In this document: positions 19,455 to 30,153 of the stretch, piece by piece
Layout of the letters: each line of letters opens with the position of its first letter
How positions within the stretch are numbered: the stretch's first letter is position 1
Source: Paraphysomonas bandaiensis
Lineage: Eukaryota; Chrysophyceae
Reading direction: 5' to 3'
NCBI GenBank assembly: GCA_965644295.1
Contig: CBFFRP010000542.1
Coordinates: forward strand, 1-36,810
Length of the DNA: 36,810 nt
Made by a program: the position numbers and the translations under genes
The notes under the pieces: model-generated
Told to the model about the DNA's origin: nothing
Databases searched by the model: none
What the model saw: only the letters and a program-made list of their open reading frames with translations

Positions 19455-20598
19455 TGTAACCCTGGGGGTTTATATAGTAGCAAGTGTAGTAGTGAAATAG
19501 GGTATTCAACAACAAGAAGAGAGTCAACAACAGAAGAAGGACAGCAAACAGTACAAGATAATTATTTACGAAGGAAGTGCAAACATCTAGCCACGAGTCA
19601 CGGAATTACAACAAGCCATTCACACTGAAGTGCATACTTGCGGCTACTCTAGGCAGTTATTAATATCACGACACTCAAAACACGTTACCCAGTATCTCTA
19701 CTACTTGCAATACATGTGAAGCCAGCCGACTGCACCTGTTGTTTTACGACGTAGAGGCAATAAGGGCAATGGAGAGAGACTTAGGTAGCATCAACGTGAT
19801 GTACACACAATTCTCTCTGCATCATCCTCAGAACAGCATAAGAAGGGATCTTCAGATGTTGCTAGTACATCCTGAACATAAATGTCTCAAGTTAAGTGCA
19901 GAACTATGGATGTACACAGCCCAATACCTCTGTGAGCTGCATTTTCATGATGGTGCTCTGGATGTGGAGATGAGCAGGAGTTAGGACCATTCAAGAGCAT
20001 ACTATAGACGCTATGCATGGTGATGCTGCTAAGCAGGCATAGTGGGTGGCTATTATGGCAAGCGTGTGGCTTAAAGAGGAATATATGGAGAGAGTAAAGA
20101 TGCAATAAGTTTTATATGAGTTTAGGGAGTATGATAAGAGCAGTAGACTATCAGCGAATACGGTATCACGTTACTCATTTTAGTTAGCTGTTTTTCAGTT
20201 TTATCACTATGGTTTTATTTCAGTTTTATGCGTAGTTTCAGTTTTATGCGCAGTTATTCAGTTTCATACGCTGTTATTCAGTTTTGTTTTATTGTCATAA
20301 TACGTGTGGTATACACGGTGTATGCAAGAATGCATGCGGTGTGGTGTGTGTGATATAAAATGAACTTGGTTCATTCTGTAGATGCGTACCATTCTATATG
20401 TTATTCCTTGCATGTCATTGTTTTAAGTTACTTGACACTGTCTTAACAGCGATCTTTATTCTTAGAGGGAATACTGCGCGGCGTTATCTAGCGGATATCG
20501 TTGACCGTGTTGGGTGATTTAACAGTAATAATAAGTGTTTACTCACACCTTATTATATATTTTGTTGGGAGCAAACCCGCAAGTCTGGTTTGTGCATA
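19455..20598 (+). repeat. Element B 3' LTR
   Basis: 1144 bp, identical by eye to 13111-14254. Confidence 0.95.
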
Positions 20599-20602
20599 AA
20601 AC
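20599..20602. repeat. Target-site duplication of element B (AAAC), right
   Basis: Matches 13107-13110. Confidence 0.85.
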
Positions 20603-22647
20603 TTGCTCATTAAGTATTGCTGAATGGACTTGTCGATCAACTCAGCCCCCCCATCCGAATGGTACTGTATCAACCGGTGTGAACCGGGATATGTAGGGAG
20701 TTTACGCTCAACCCAGTCCTTCACGCAACTCAACACCTCATTCGCAGACCGTGTCTCCAACGGATATTCCCAAAACTCCTTGGTGGCTATATCTGATAAT
20801 GTCAGAACATATTTGTATCCTTGTCTGGATGGGCAATTGAAATATACAGCAATGTCCACAGAAACCTTCTCAAGGAACTCTGTAGCTTGCAGTTCGTCAT
20901 CTCTCTTTGCGGTGAATGATTTCCTTGTCATCTTTGATTTTGCGCAAGCTTTACAAATACCTTTCATTTTTCGTAAACTCTTCTTGCTGAGATGTCGTCG
21001 GGTTAATCCGCTCCCGGTAAAAAGTCTGTGTTTAAACGCTTCAATCAGCTTATGTTTGCTGACGTGTCCACAGCGCTTGTGTAACATCTCTAACGGATCT
21101 TCATGCACCTTGTCGGACAAATATACTTCCTCCAGCATTGTCAAATTTGGAAGATCAAGTATTTCCTGTAAATTTACATAAGGCATTCCGTTGCTTGAGT
21201 AGGTTGCCTCCAATACAGTCTCCCCAGTATCAAGTCGCACAACAGTGGGCTTGTTCAACAACTGCAATCCATACCCGTGAGAACGGAGTATTCCTCCAGA
21301 GCAGATATTCTTGACTGATCCAGGGCAGATCTTGATGTCAGTCCAATCGCCAAAGCCTCCAGTTTCCTCATAGTGTAAACTGGATCCAGCTCTGGTTGTC
21401 TGTATATTTCCATCCTCCTTCTTGACCGTATGAAGGAAATTTCTGTCCTTAACAATGAACAGTTTATTAGAGGCACAGCTGTCTAAATACACGGGTTCAT
21501 CGGAAGTGTGTAGCACCTCTTCAGAGACACATGAATCATCATGCGGTTCCTCATACATAATCATGTTCACAGAGTCCGAATCTTCCTCTTGCTCCTCTCT
21601 CCGCAAAAAACGATTCCAATCTGTGCGTTTTGCAGGCTTTTCGTCCAAAAATGGCCGGTTTTTGTCTCCTTGGGCAGAGTCACTACGTACTTGAGCACGA
21701 AATTTGCACTTATACGCACGATGTCTGGTGTCTCCACATACATAGCAGCCATCTGATTTTTTCTTCTCGTTGTTGTCTCTGCGACTCTCAGATCGATTCC
21801 TAGCGCCACGACTCTTTCCCTGCCTTCTTAATTTCGCGATCTTAAGGTCTCTCTTCTTCTTCCAGCACGATTTCTGTGAGTGACCCCGTTTGCCACATTT
21901 GGGATAGCTGCACACCTCATTTTCATCAGCAGTGGAATTCATGTTTACTTCGTCGGTGCCTTCTTTCGGGACACCTTTTGCCTGATCGTATCTCCTGCAT
22001 ATGGTGATCATATCAATAAAGGTTATGTCACCTTGTAGGTAGAGATTGGTGTACAATTGCTCCAAATCGCTTCGTGTTTCGAGGGCAGTCTGTAACTTCG
22101 TTTTTTTAGCGATGTCAGTGGGTGGTTCCCCCAACTCGGACATTTTTTGACAGATGCCGTTTAGTCGATCGATTGCTGCGCACACGAGTTCCCCCGGTAG
22201 AATTTTGAATCCTGCAAACTTCTTATTCAATTCAACTAATTCATATTGGATTTCCCCTCGAAACCGAACAATTAACCTAGAGATGAGTTCACTCGCTAAC
22301 TGCTCTTTATCAGGATGGTCCTGCGGGAGCATATCCTTTTCCCGGAAGTACTGATCCACGATCTCAAGGGCTTCAGCGACTGGTTGAACAGCTTCAAATA
22401 TCGAACTGATGCACGTGTCTTTCCTCTCCAGCCACTTGTCCAGATCCTCCTTGTACTTATTTCGGACTGTCACTGGCGCATTATTTGCTGGTCTTACTGG
22501 ACGGTCCTCTAGACCCAGATGGTTCCTGTTCTTCCTCATCAACCACACTTTCAGATTCTTTGACCAATTCACTACACCGAACTGATCAAATTTAGGAAGA
22601 AGTTTCCACTCCGAACTACTGTCTGCTACCATGTTAGAAATAGACAT
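20603..22647 (-). pseudogene. gag: Copia polyprotein, 5' half: Gag, protease, integrase start
   Basis: About 680 native residues; the frame beyond 20603 runs into the gypsy LTR. It begins at ATG 22647, inside the 5' LTR (a second in-frame ATG spans the LTR/primer-site junction, 22632-22630). Helical Gag comes first, then two zinc knuckles: C-X4-C-X4-H-X4-C (about residues 246-261) and canonical C-X2-C-X4-H-X4-C (about 301-314). The protease active site reads D-S-C (21475-21483) where D-S/T-G is normal. Next come an integrase HHCC-type zinc region (CGH...CKAC) and core residues SVDIA and HSDGG. The final catalytic Glu lies in the other half at 13.0 kb. Cysteine at the protease glycine may reduce activity. 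Confidence 0.93.
22622..22631 (-). other. Copia primer-binding site
   Basis: On the minus strand TGGTAGCAGA follows the 5' LTR end directly. This is complementary to the 3' end of initiator methionine tRNA (...TCTGCTACCA), the usual Ty1/copia primer. It overlaps the gag reading frame. Confidence 0.85.
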
Positions 22648-22951
22648 TTTTAGTAATAAGACCTTTGTTAACACTTATATGGAATATTATATAATTATAA
22701 GAGATACCATACTTCATTCATTGACGTTCACCAACTCTTTCTATCTCTACTACACCAACCATTTCTAGTACGATCTTACATCGTCACTATCTTGTACAGT
22801 CAGTATATTTCAGTTTTATCACTACAATGGCTATCATATTATTGGTTCTCATACTACAGCTAGCTACTACTGTATTCTTTGAGTAACGGATATAATTCTA
22901 ATATCTTGGAAACTACAGCTTTTAATTGCTCACAAACAGCAAAACTCAACA
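22632..22951 (-). repeat. Copia 5' LTR
   Basis: 320 bp, identical by eye to 9945-10264. Followed by the AACAG target duplication at 22952-22956. Confidence 0.96.
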
Positions 22952-22956
22952 AACAG

Positions 22957-24072
22957 ATATCCATAGTCCCAGCACACACCAGCTTGTACTGATATGATAA
23001 TGTGTATATCAATATTCAAAATTTGTAAATGATAAAAACTGAAAAGAAAATTCAAAAAAGTGAACGACATGGTTTTGACCGACAGTGAATATCAGTATCT
23101 CACAATTTAGCAGAAGATAGCTCCATAACGTATTCTACAAATAGTAGTTCTCATTAAAAACACAATACCTCTCCGTATTTCATGACCATCTACTAACCAG
23201 ATGAGCAGTACCGATTGCTCACGTGATCCTCATGGCTTTAGAATCCTACAATTTTAAACAACACAAATGCCTTCGATTTCCATCACAATGCCGTATATAC
23301 TTCGGTTTACGGTGGCCAATACATGCGTGCCAGGATATACACGCCAGTATCAATCTGTGTGGTATTGGTAGCACTGCGCTTCCTTGTGAAATGCAGTTTC
23401 ACTTTTACTGTAGTGGTGGCAAACCACGACCCGAATCTGACATCACGGCAACAGTACGAAAACTTTGAAATGCATCAGAGAAAATATATAACTGAATGTC
23501 ATACACATGAGACCTACAGTAGCATACAGAAAATATTAACGGGATACTACATATAGAGTTGAGTGTAGAAAAATTGTTCCACGACGGCCTAGACATCAGC
23601 CAGACACAAAACTACGCATACAAGCAATGACTAGGACGTGATATATTGTAGGATCCGCATCTGTCATCAGTTCTAACAGTAAGTAAAAATGTCACCAGAG
23701 ATCCACACATCATTGAAGCATATCGACAAAAAATACAGTTGGTGTTTTACCAGGTGGAAAGTTACTCTGTGACAGCATCAAGGATGTTGTCTCAAGTCAA
23801 ATTCTCCAGAAAACTTCCAGAAGACGTCACAATCCTGCATCAAGACGGCCGATAAGCTGCGAAAATAGGGAACCAAAAATAGCTTGAGTACTACCTTTAT
23901 AAGAGTAACAGGTTAACTCGGTACTAAAGCCCACCCTCCTGGAAATTGCTCAACAATATATAACATATCACGTGAGGGCGATGATGAAACATTGTAGTGT
24001 ATTATCAATCGCATTCAGGATATATACAGTTATATATGTAGATATGGCGAGATAAGGTAGGTCAAAAAATTA
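22957..24072. other. Gene-poor stretch
   Basis: Right-hand continuation of the locus into which copia jumped. Short ORFs (for example around 23223-23556 on +) look like chance frames. No recognised domain or shared repeat. Confidence 0.4.
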
Positions 24073-24222
24073 TCATTTAACACATGCTGGAAGATTTTTT
24101 TTGATGCGTAGTGTTCCAAGGTATTCGAAATCTGGCTCTGAATTTCTTTGTTTCGAAACTTTGCGGGCTTCAAAAGGCATAGCTACAGATAGGTCGACCC
24201 CATTCACTATTTTCCAATCCAT
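24073..24222 (-). CDS. Possible last exon of an unknown protein
   Basis: From ATG 24222 the minus-strand frame runs 49 codons to TGA 24073-24075, and it is open for about 20 more codons upstream. It reads like a real protein (M-D-W-K-I-V-N-G-V-D-L, then P-D-F-E-Y-L-G-T-L), with balanced composition in an otherwise AT-rich setting. I do not recognise it, and no upstream exon could be placed with confidence. It may be a pseudogene or a piece of the disrupted repeat. Confidence 0.25.
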   Translation of the reverse strand: MDWKIVNGVDLSVAMPFEARKVSKQRNSEPDFEYLGTLRIKKNLPACVK

Positions 24223-24554
24223 CTTTGTCCCTCCTCTTACGTATCTGCCGAATAAGCGTTTCTTTATGTTATTAAATTATCTGGTCTGACATTGACGAGT
24301 ATCCACTAAATCACTGCTATCGACTTGCCCTTACAGGTATGCCATATGTGACGACCATCATATATATGCTACTGTGTATATACAAAACCGTAGTTTTGTG
24401 TATACGGGATATAGAAGTGGTTTTGCACAGAGAGCCCTAACATGAACGTGGAAATTAATTGCATTGTGTCAAGCAGATCCAGTATTGGGTACACGAACTC
24501 AGAGTTAACAGATTGCTGAACTAGTTTTAAATAGCAATCGTAATATTTTAAACA
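24223..24554. other. Upstream region of the RING gene
   Basis: Probably holds the promoter and 5' UTR of the RING gene. No clear motif seen. Confidence 0.4.
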
Positions 24555-26058
24555 ATGAATAAGACAGAAATGAGAGCGGCAATGGAGGAGAAGCGTAGGC
24601 GGTGGATGCAGGACAGAGAGGTTACTTTAGCTAGGGAGGAGGTGTACAGTCAAACTAGAAAGGAAATGTCTCAGTCCTCTCAGCACATAGCTACTAAGGT
24701 TGGGTCAACATCTGACCACTCTCACGGCGCTGGCATGCTGACACACGATGAAATGCTTTTGAATAAACTGACTGAGCGCATAGCTGTATCTATCAGAGAT
24801 GAGGTGAGGAAGGAAATCAGCTGCGGGGCGGGTTCATCTGAGCTTCGAGAGGCAATGACCAGCAAACTAGATCAATATCTTGAATCTGAGCTGCACACTC
24901 ACACATGTAAGATCTGCTTTGAGCTTATGACAAGCCCAGATCACACGCCTATGCTTCTCTTCCCTTGTGGGCATACATTTTGCAAGGCCTGTATGGAAAA
25001 GCAGAGCAACAAATCGAAGACATGTCCCTATTGCAGGTAACCAAGTTCATATATATTAATAATATAACTGTATATACATAGGCAATGCATTACTAGTATG
25101 GCTGTAAACCAATCGTTGAAGGATTTGATAGATCAATTCGCCTTGCAACGACGTAAGGTAAGTTGGTTGCAGTGTATGACATGTCCGCTGTTGAGATGCC
25201 CTTATTTATACTAACTGATGTGTACATTAGCTGAATGACACATCGGTTCGAGTAGACGACGTATTCCCCAATCGAAAAGAGGCTGGAGTTAACTCTCGTA
25301 ATTCCTCGAGATATGAGGCTCGGTATAGGTCCTGCGAGATGCGACACGGCATCTTGGTGAACGAACTAGAACACGAAAAAACGGTAGCTCTTGAGAAAAT
25401 AGTCAAAAGAAAGAGGACCATAAAGAATGGTGTGTGTGTTTATATATGTAATTTATGTTTACTGCCTTTAACATCTAATGTGCAGCTGAGGAGCACTTGC
25501 GGGCTGAGCGCAAGGTCGTCACAGACAAGATGGCATTACTTCAGGAAGAATTGGAGCTTATAGACAAGTATCTTATGGAACAAGAAACGAAAATGAAAGA
25601 CGTAAGTGAGGTTCTCCTTAACATAGCTGTGTGAGCGCTTTTATATCACTAGGTTGAGGAATTGGAAGTTGAGACGCGACAGGGTATACGGCTTCTAGAG
25701 ACTTCGATTGCCAGTATACAGGTTCATAAACCACACTTGACACACTACTATGCAGAATATGTATTACTATGCAATGCCACCCGTTTCTATTTCCACGTTT
25801 TTGAGTAGCTTATCCAAAGTACCTGATAATGACATGTTACTTGTCTATTTCTTGCATATTGCAAAATATCAGTGCTCCAATATGTGCATGTGGTATAGAG
25901 TTCGCAGGGTAGTTATATCTACTACTGCCGTTCTATTAGTGAGCGCTGAATGCACTGGATTGTAGTGAAGATAATTGTATGTTGCCGGTTTCTATCTCAT
26001 GTCTATTTGTATGCAGGGTGAAATGGAAAAACTCAGAATACTTGCTGATGGAAATTGA
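24555..26058 (+). CDS. RING-finger and coiled-coil protein, probable E3 ubiquitin ligase, six exons
   Basis: Exons 24555-25036, 25082-25157, 25231-25429, 25486-25601, 25653-25721 and 26017-26058 total 984 nt, 327 residues. All introns are GT-AG: 45, 73, 56, 51 and 295 nt. N-terminus: basic and helical (about 1-45). Residues 118-160 form a C3HC4 RING (C118, C121, C138, H140, C143, C146, C157, C160), which recruits an E2 enzyme to ubiquitinate targets. The segment after the RING (I-x-S-x-x-x-N-x-S-L-x-x-L-I) is typical of RING E3 proteins and decided the first acceptor, 25081. About residues 220-320 are a long coiled coil, probably for dimerisation. Substrate and ortholog are not recognised. 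Confidence 0.85.
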
Positions 26059-26289
26059 AGACATAATTTGTGGAGTATGTGTATAGTTTGGTGTGCAGTA
26101 TCTTTATTGGGTTTGTATAATATATTATTCATATATTATCTGTGGGTCTCATCGATGTCTTTTTAATGGGCCAACCAAAACTACAATGCCTTTAATTGTA
26201 CACATTGGCAGGTACCCAATTGCTTAATTTGCAATTCAACACTGTAGTTTATGGTTTTAGTGTTGCCGTTTACTTTTAAATGAGTTATT
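26059..26289. other. 3' flank of the RING gene
   Basis: AT-rich. No feature recognised before the non-LTR element tail. Confidence 0.4.
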
Positions 26290-26295
26290 AAAACC

Positions 26296-26463
26296 TATAT
26301 TGAAAGTCTTATTATTAGCAATAGGCGTTAAAAACCTGCACCAACTTAGTAGCTAGATGAATGCTAGACAAACGTTATTTGTATGATGTATATTGAAAGT
26401 CTTTTTATTTAGCAATAGGCGTTAAAAACTCGTTTCGATATAGTGGCTAGTTGAATGCTAGAT
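26296..26463 (-). repeat. Tandem duplicate of the non-LTR 3' terminus
   Basis: TATATTGAAAGTCTT...AGCAATAGGCGTTAAAAAC...GAATGCTAGA occurs twice with about 10-15 percent difference. It is either two end-to-end insertions or a duplication of the terminus. Confidence 0.75.
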
Positions 26464-27059
26464 CTACTAGTTAGACCTCTACCCATAACTAATCAGCACA
26501 AATTCTATTACCCTACTATTTAGCGCTACAGAAGCTGCTTGTACGTCGCCGCAAGCACCAAGGTGCAACCACTTCCGTTCTTATGTTGTTTGTGTGTTTC
26601 GCCCTGCTCGTGTGCCTTAGGACTCACTGGCGCGTGTTGTCCGGGGGTCTCCCCTTGCGATAAGGTTCCGCCAGGCTCTGAGGTACAGGGTTCTGTATTA
26701 AGGTCCTGAGTGTACCAAGCACTGATGTGTGTGCTGAGAGGTTGATGGTGTGGTGGAACGTGGCGGTGTCGCCGTGCACCGTCTGGGCGTCAGGCATAGG
26801 TGGAGTTGCCGGAGACGGCGTCTCCGCTGTCTAGGGCCTGGTGGCTTTATACGGTCCGGTGCTATGGTCCTATGCGTATGATTGGTGGGATTCATATGTG
26901 CGGTGGGCGGTGTTCCAGTCTCGGTTCGTCTGTGGATTCCTAGTAATCTGAGCACCCTTGGGCGTTTCCATTTCTGTCTATGTTTTGGACGCGTTCGCGG
27001 TAGTAGCCTTGGGGAACCTTTCTGTAGGGTAACGTATCGTCTACTTCGATCTTGGATCA

Positions 27060-29018
27060 TTAGCTTTGCTGCAGCGCAAAGCGGTAGAAGTAATCGGATG
27101 ACCGCTGATCGATGCTGCGCAGTCCTTGGGATGTCAGTGACTCATGGATGTGATCTCCAAAAACCGTCTCAAGTTGTGTAGTTGTGATGGTACCCGTCCA
27201 GAATCTCTCCACTTGTGGTACGGAAGGATTCCAGGCCCTGCTGGAGAGTCGCTGGAGTACAGTGGTGGTCCATTGGGGTAGTTCAGGATTTCTCAGTTCA
27301 TCTTGAAGCACGTTTTGTGGCTGTGAAATGCAGACTCCCTTATCTGCGTTATGGCGTCATTTGTACAGTCTAGACACATGTGCTTGAGTGAGTCTATTCT
27401 AAATCCGCAGTCAGAACATGCGGCTTTAGCCAGGTCGAGTCCGTGTTTGGTTTTCGCCCGGTTTCGTCCTATGCTGAAGGATTTGTCCCATGTCAGTGCT
27501 GCATTGAGTACTCGCTGGCGCAGGTGGGAACTCACTTTGACCTTTGATGGTCCACCATCTGCTTGCGCCAGTTTGCGCGGAAGTAGTGCTCCACTGTCTT
27601 TCCAATATCCAGGAGCCCGGTCGGGATTGTGACCGTATCGTTGGTCTCTGAGGGTTGTGTAGGCCTCCAGCGTCCGTTGATTGCGGAGGGATTGGAAATC
27701 CGTGAGCAGGGGACTAGTGCGATACGGCCGTCGTTCCCCAGTTAGGCGCCAGTGCCATAAACACTCGGTGAGTATTCGCTCAATGGCTTGGTCCACTTCT
27801 ATGTTACAGACAGTGTAATTTTGTCGTCCGAGTAGTCTATCTACCTCAAGCCAGTCCTCTCCTCCTGCTACTGCGTCGGCAATGTAAATTTCTTTGTCTT
27901 CATATGTCCATTCAGACTCATCAGAGGTACGTCGTTCGGGGTGTGATCGTATCCATGCTACTGTCCTTTTGTACAATCGTTATTTGCTGCAATGCTTTCG
28001 AGCAGTACACCTTTGGCACGATGCCCCAGTGCCCGACGTCTGATGGAAAGTGCTTCGTGTGTGCGTATGCAGACGGCCTTGCAGTCCGTGTTTATCGGTA
28101 TGTGTGAAGGGAGCCGCGCGGACAGTATATAAGCGCCATTGCTGCTCCCATGAGTTCGTATGCATACGGGCCAAGTCCAGGAACGTCGCTGAAGGGTGTC
28201 TCTAATATCGCAGTATTTTTGTTGTACCGGTCTTCCATTCATCCTCCGGGGGGATCCAGACGGCCGCCGCTCCTCCATAATGTGTCCATCTTGTGCGTGG
28301 GTGTACATGCGTAATGCGGCGCGGGGATAGGGCTGTAGGCGTGTATGAGCCGTCCGTGAAGATTGCCTGATAGGTATCCGCGTTTACATCATCCAGTCCT
28401 AATGTGCGGATAATGTTGGTCAGGGTGTGGGTATCTTGAGGTTCCGGAATGTCGGGTTGTTGGAGTGTGAGGCCGACCTCAGTACCCCATTCCCGCAGGC
28501 TTAAGGCAAAGTGGTGGTAGTTTGGGTACGGAGCGATTGTCTGTATTAGGAGAAAGTGCGCTGCGTCACCTGCATCCCCACCTAATAAAGCCTGTACAAG
28601 GAACGTCGAATGGATCCGATCACACCCTGAACGACGTACCACTGATGAATCTTAATGGACATATGAAGACAAAGGCATTTACATTGCAGACGCAATGGCC
28701 GGAGAGGACTGGCTTGAGGTTGATAGACTACTGGGTTAGAAGAAAGTGCGCTGCGTCACCGGCATCCCCGCCTAGGATTATGGCGCGCTGTAGGGAGCCC
28801 CATTTTTGTTCTTGAGCGTAATCTGAGAAGCGTTTCATTCCAAGTCCATTATGCCTGAGTGAGAGGTAGATCAATTCCGTGGGGTATCCAGGACTCAAGC
28901 TTAGTGCTTTCCTGTAGAGGGTTGCACAGGTGGAATAGATGTCCTTGTAATATTGTAGGGGCCAAGAAGCCATGGTGGCCTCTTGTAAAAAGTAGAGTGG
29001 GGATGATTTGGGTCTCAA
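27060..29018 (-). pseudogene. Non-LTR ORF2-like relic: RT thumb, RNase H, Cys/His motif
   Basis: Frame 1 (29018-28728) carries the segment after RT (YPTELIYLSLRHNGLGM, GGDAGDAAHFLL). Frame 2 (about 28580-28202) repeats that last motif and then enters RNase H with F-T-D-G-S-Y and Y-G-G-A-A-A-V-W. Frame 3 (about 28200-27970) has T-D-C-K-A-V. Frame 4 (27976-27293) has VAWIRSHPERR and I-A-D-A-V-A-G-G, the last RNase H motif, then C-S-D-C-G...H-M-C-L-D-C, a zinc-type motif common at the end of such ORFs. Frame 5 (27311-27060) continues the C-terminus. The expected RNase H Glu is not evident. RNase H would remove RNA after target-primed reverse transcription; this copy cannot. Confidence 0.75.
28605..28737 (+). 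repeat. Inverted fragment of the same non-LTR element
   Basis: On the + strand this stretch encodes WIRSHPERR, a stop, then W-T-Y-E-D-K-G-I-Y-I-A-D and D-W-L-E-V-D-R-L-L-G. This is the RNase H C-terminal region that occurs on the minus strand at about 27835-27960. It is flanked by two same-direction copies of GAAAGTGCGCTGCGTCACC (28550 and 28742 areas). Confidence 0.85.
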
Positions 29019-29160
29019 TAACCATGACTTTGCTAACAGAAGTTGACATTATTTGCTAAGGTTTACTATTCTCAATGATAAGATGAAAATTATAAACATT
29101 ACATGATAAAGAACCTAAGTTGTGTTCGATGTGTTCAACACCATTCATTTACTACTGTTG

Positions 29161-30123
29161 AAAGACAGACCCCCAGTCTAAAGACTCCTCCTCATACACA
29201 GGACATTGAATGCATCCACAACCGTACAATATGCTCATACATGTACTACACTACATACGATTCATATCCTACATCGTTTATAGTCAAAAACGCCCTGAAA
29301 TACGCCTAAATAGGTCCTTTCCAAAAACCTCCGATTTTTGAGTCCCAAAACCCCAAAAATCCCCAATTTTTTGAGAATTGCAGAAAATCGCCGATTTTCG
29401 AGCCACAAACACCCAAAATGACAATATTCGAATCCACAAAAATTGCAAGCACATTTCATGACAACGTGAAATACACAATCGCCAACTCATGCATAATACC
29501 GACAAAATGCAATCGGGTTCAAAAGCTTACAACCGAACGGTTAAATATCATTTCCTTGCAAGAGTGTGTACTTTAGACTGGACCATACAAATACACTCAT
29601 ATTCAGATCACTAACATGCCCATGACACCTCTGCATCTGCGTCCAATGGCACCTTACGAATTCCTCCCCATTCCGGAGAAAATCAACGGTGTATGGCAAT
29701 GGAGGAATATTCGTATATCAGAATCCAGAACAATGATCAAGCACATAGAGCTGTTCAAAACCATCAGAAAGCTTCTCATAATGATGGGTGGACTACGAAT
29801 ATCGCACATGCGGTACCAATCAATGCTTCCTGACCCAAAACGCTATGACACCGACTACCGTATGGATATAGGCGTAAACCGACGGGTAGCAATCGCGTAG
29901 ATCAAAGAAAACGTGTGTTCGAGGGTAAATCCTAGTTGTCTGTCGTCTTGCCCTCGTAATAATAATCTGTATCTCTTGTTGTCACCAATCTTATACAAAA
30001 CAAGCTACATATACCCTACATATTATGTTATCATATCGTTATTGCATTAATATAGTTATCAATATTATTATGATGATGTCATTAAACGTGTTAAAGGGTG
30101 TTATAAAAGCCCACGGCTTTACA
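29161..30123 (-). repeat. Element C 3' LTR
   Basis: About 963 bp. On the minus strand it begins TGTAAAGCCGTGGG after the polypurine tract and ends CTGTCTTT. At 29330-29420 a word of the type CC(G/A)ATTTTTGAG recurs three times about 35 bp apart. Confidence 0.92.
29616..29900 (+). other. 94-codon ORF antisense within the element C LTR
   Basis: Starts at ATG 29616 and runs opposite to the element's own genes. It is present unchanged in the other LTR (36318-36602). It is rich in Met, Arg and Ile, with no recognised domain. It could be chance, since identical LTRs share it automatically. Confidence 0.2.
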
Positions 30124-30126
30124 TTA

Positions 30127-30142
30127 CCCTTTCTCCCCCCCC
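30127..30142 (-). other. Element C polypurine tract
   Basis: On the minus strand an 8-G run then AGAAAGGG, 3 nt before the 3' LTR start and only 11 nt after the pol stop codon. Expected plus-strand primer. Confidence 0.85.
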
Positions 30143-30153
30143 GGATGCCGTAG

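Larger units (their letters stand above)
13111..20598 (+). mobile_element. Ty3/gypsy-like element B, internally decayed, inserted in copia integrase
   Basis: LTRs at 13111-14254 and 19455-20598 are each 1144 bp with constant offset 6344 and look identical. The 4-5 bp target duplication lies inside the copia integrase codons. Order: 5' LTR, leader, coiled-coil ORF, degenerate protease-like stretch, non-coding or decayed stretch, intact RT C-terminal half / RNase H / integrase ORF, polypurine tract, 3' LTR. No TGG-type primer-binding site follows the 5' LTR. The LTR ends CATA rather than CA if the 4-bp duplication is correct. Confidence 0.93.
9945..22951 (-). mobile_element. Ty1/copia LTR retrotransposon, split by gypsy element B
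   Basis: The two LTRs (TGTTAG...CAACA in + view) are 320 bp each and appear identical, flanked by 5-bp AACAG duplications. Without the 7.49-kb insertion (13111-20602) the element is about 5.5 kb. The gene order Gag, protease, integrase, reverse transcriptase, RNase H is that of Ty1/copia (Pseudoviridae). The polyprotein frame is open on both sides of the insertion point and was probably intact before it. It inserted into a chromodomain-bearing repeat. Confidence 0.96.
26290..29050 (-). mobile_element. Decayed, 5'-truncated non-LTR retrotransposon
   Basis: Minus-strand remnants in order: an RT thumb-like segment, RNase H in shifted frames, a Cys/His motif, then about 770 bp of 3' untranslated tail shared with 3757-4045. 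The tail end is present twice in tandem (about 26296-26380 and 26391-26463). The bulk of RT and everything upstream is missing. Several frameshifts and stops show that it is dead. An inverted piece of the same element lies at about 28605-28737. Confidence 0.75.

Noticed and set aside
25750-25965. 71-codon ORF in the last intron of the RING gene
   Set aside because: It lies inside the 295-nt intron, has no domain, and the flanking exons join in frame without it.
26698-27060. 120-codon Arg/Pro/Thr-rich minus-strand ORF
   Set aside because: It lies in the 3' untranslated tail of the non-LTR element, is low in complexity, and is absent from the other tail copy.
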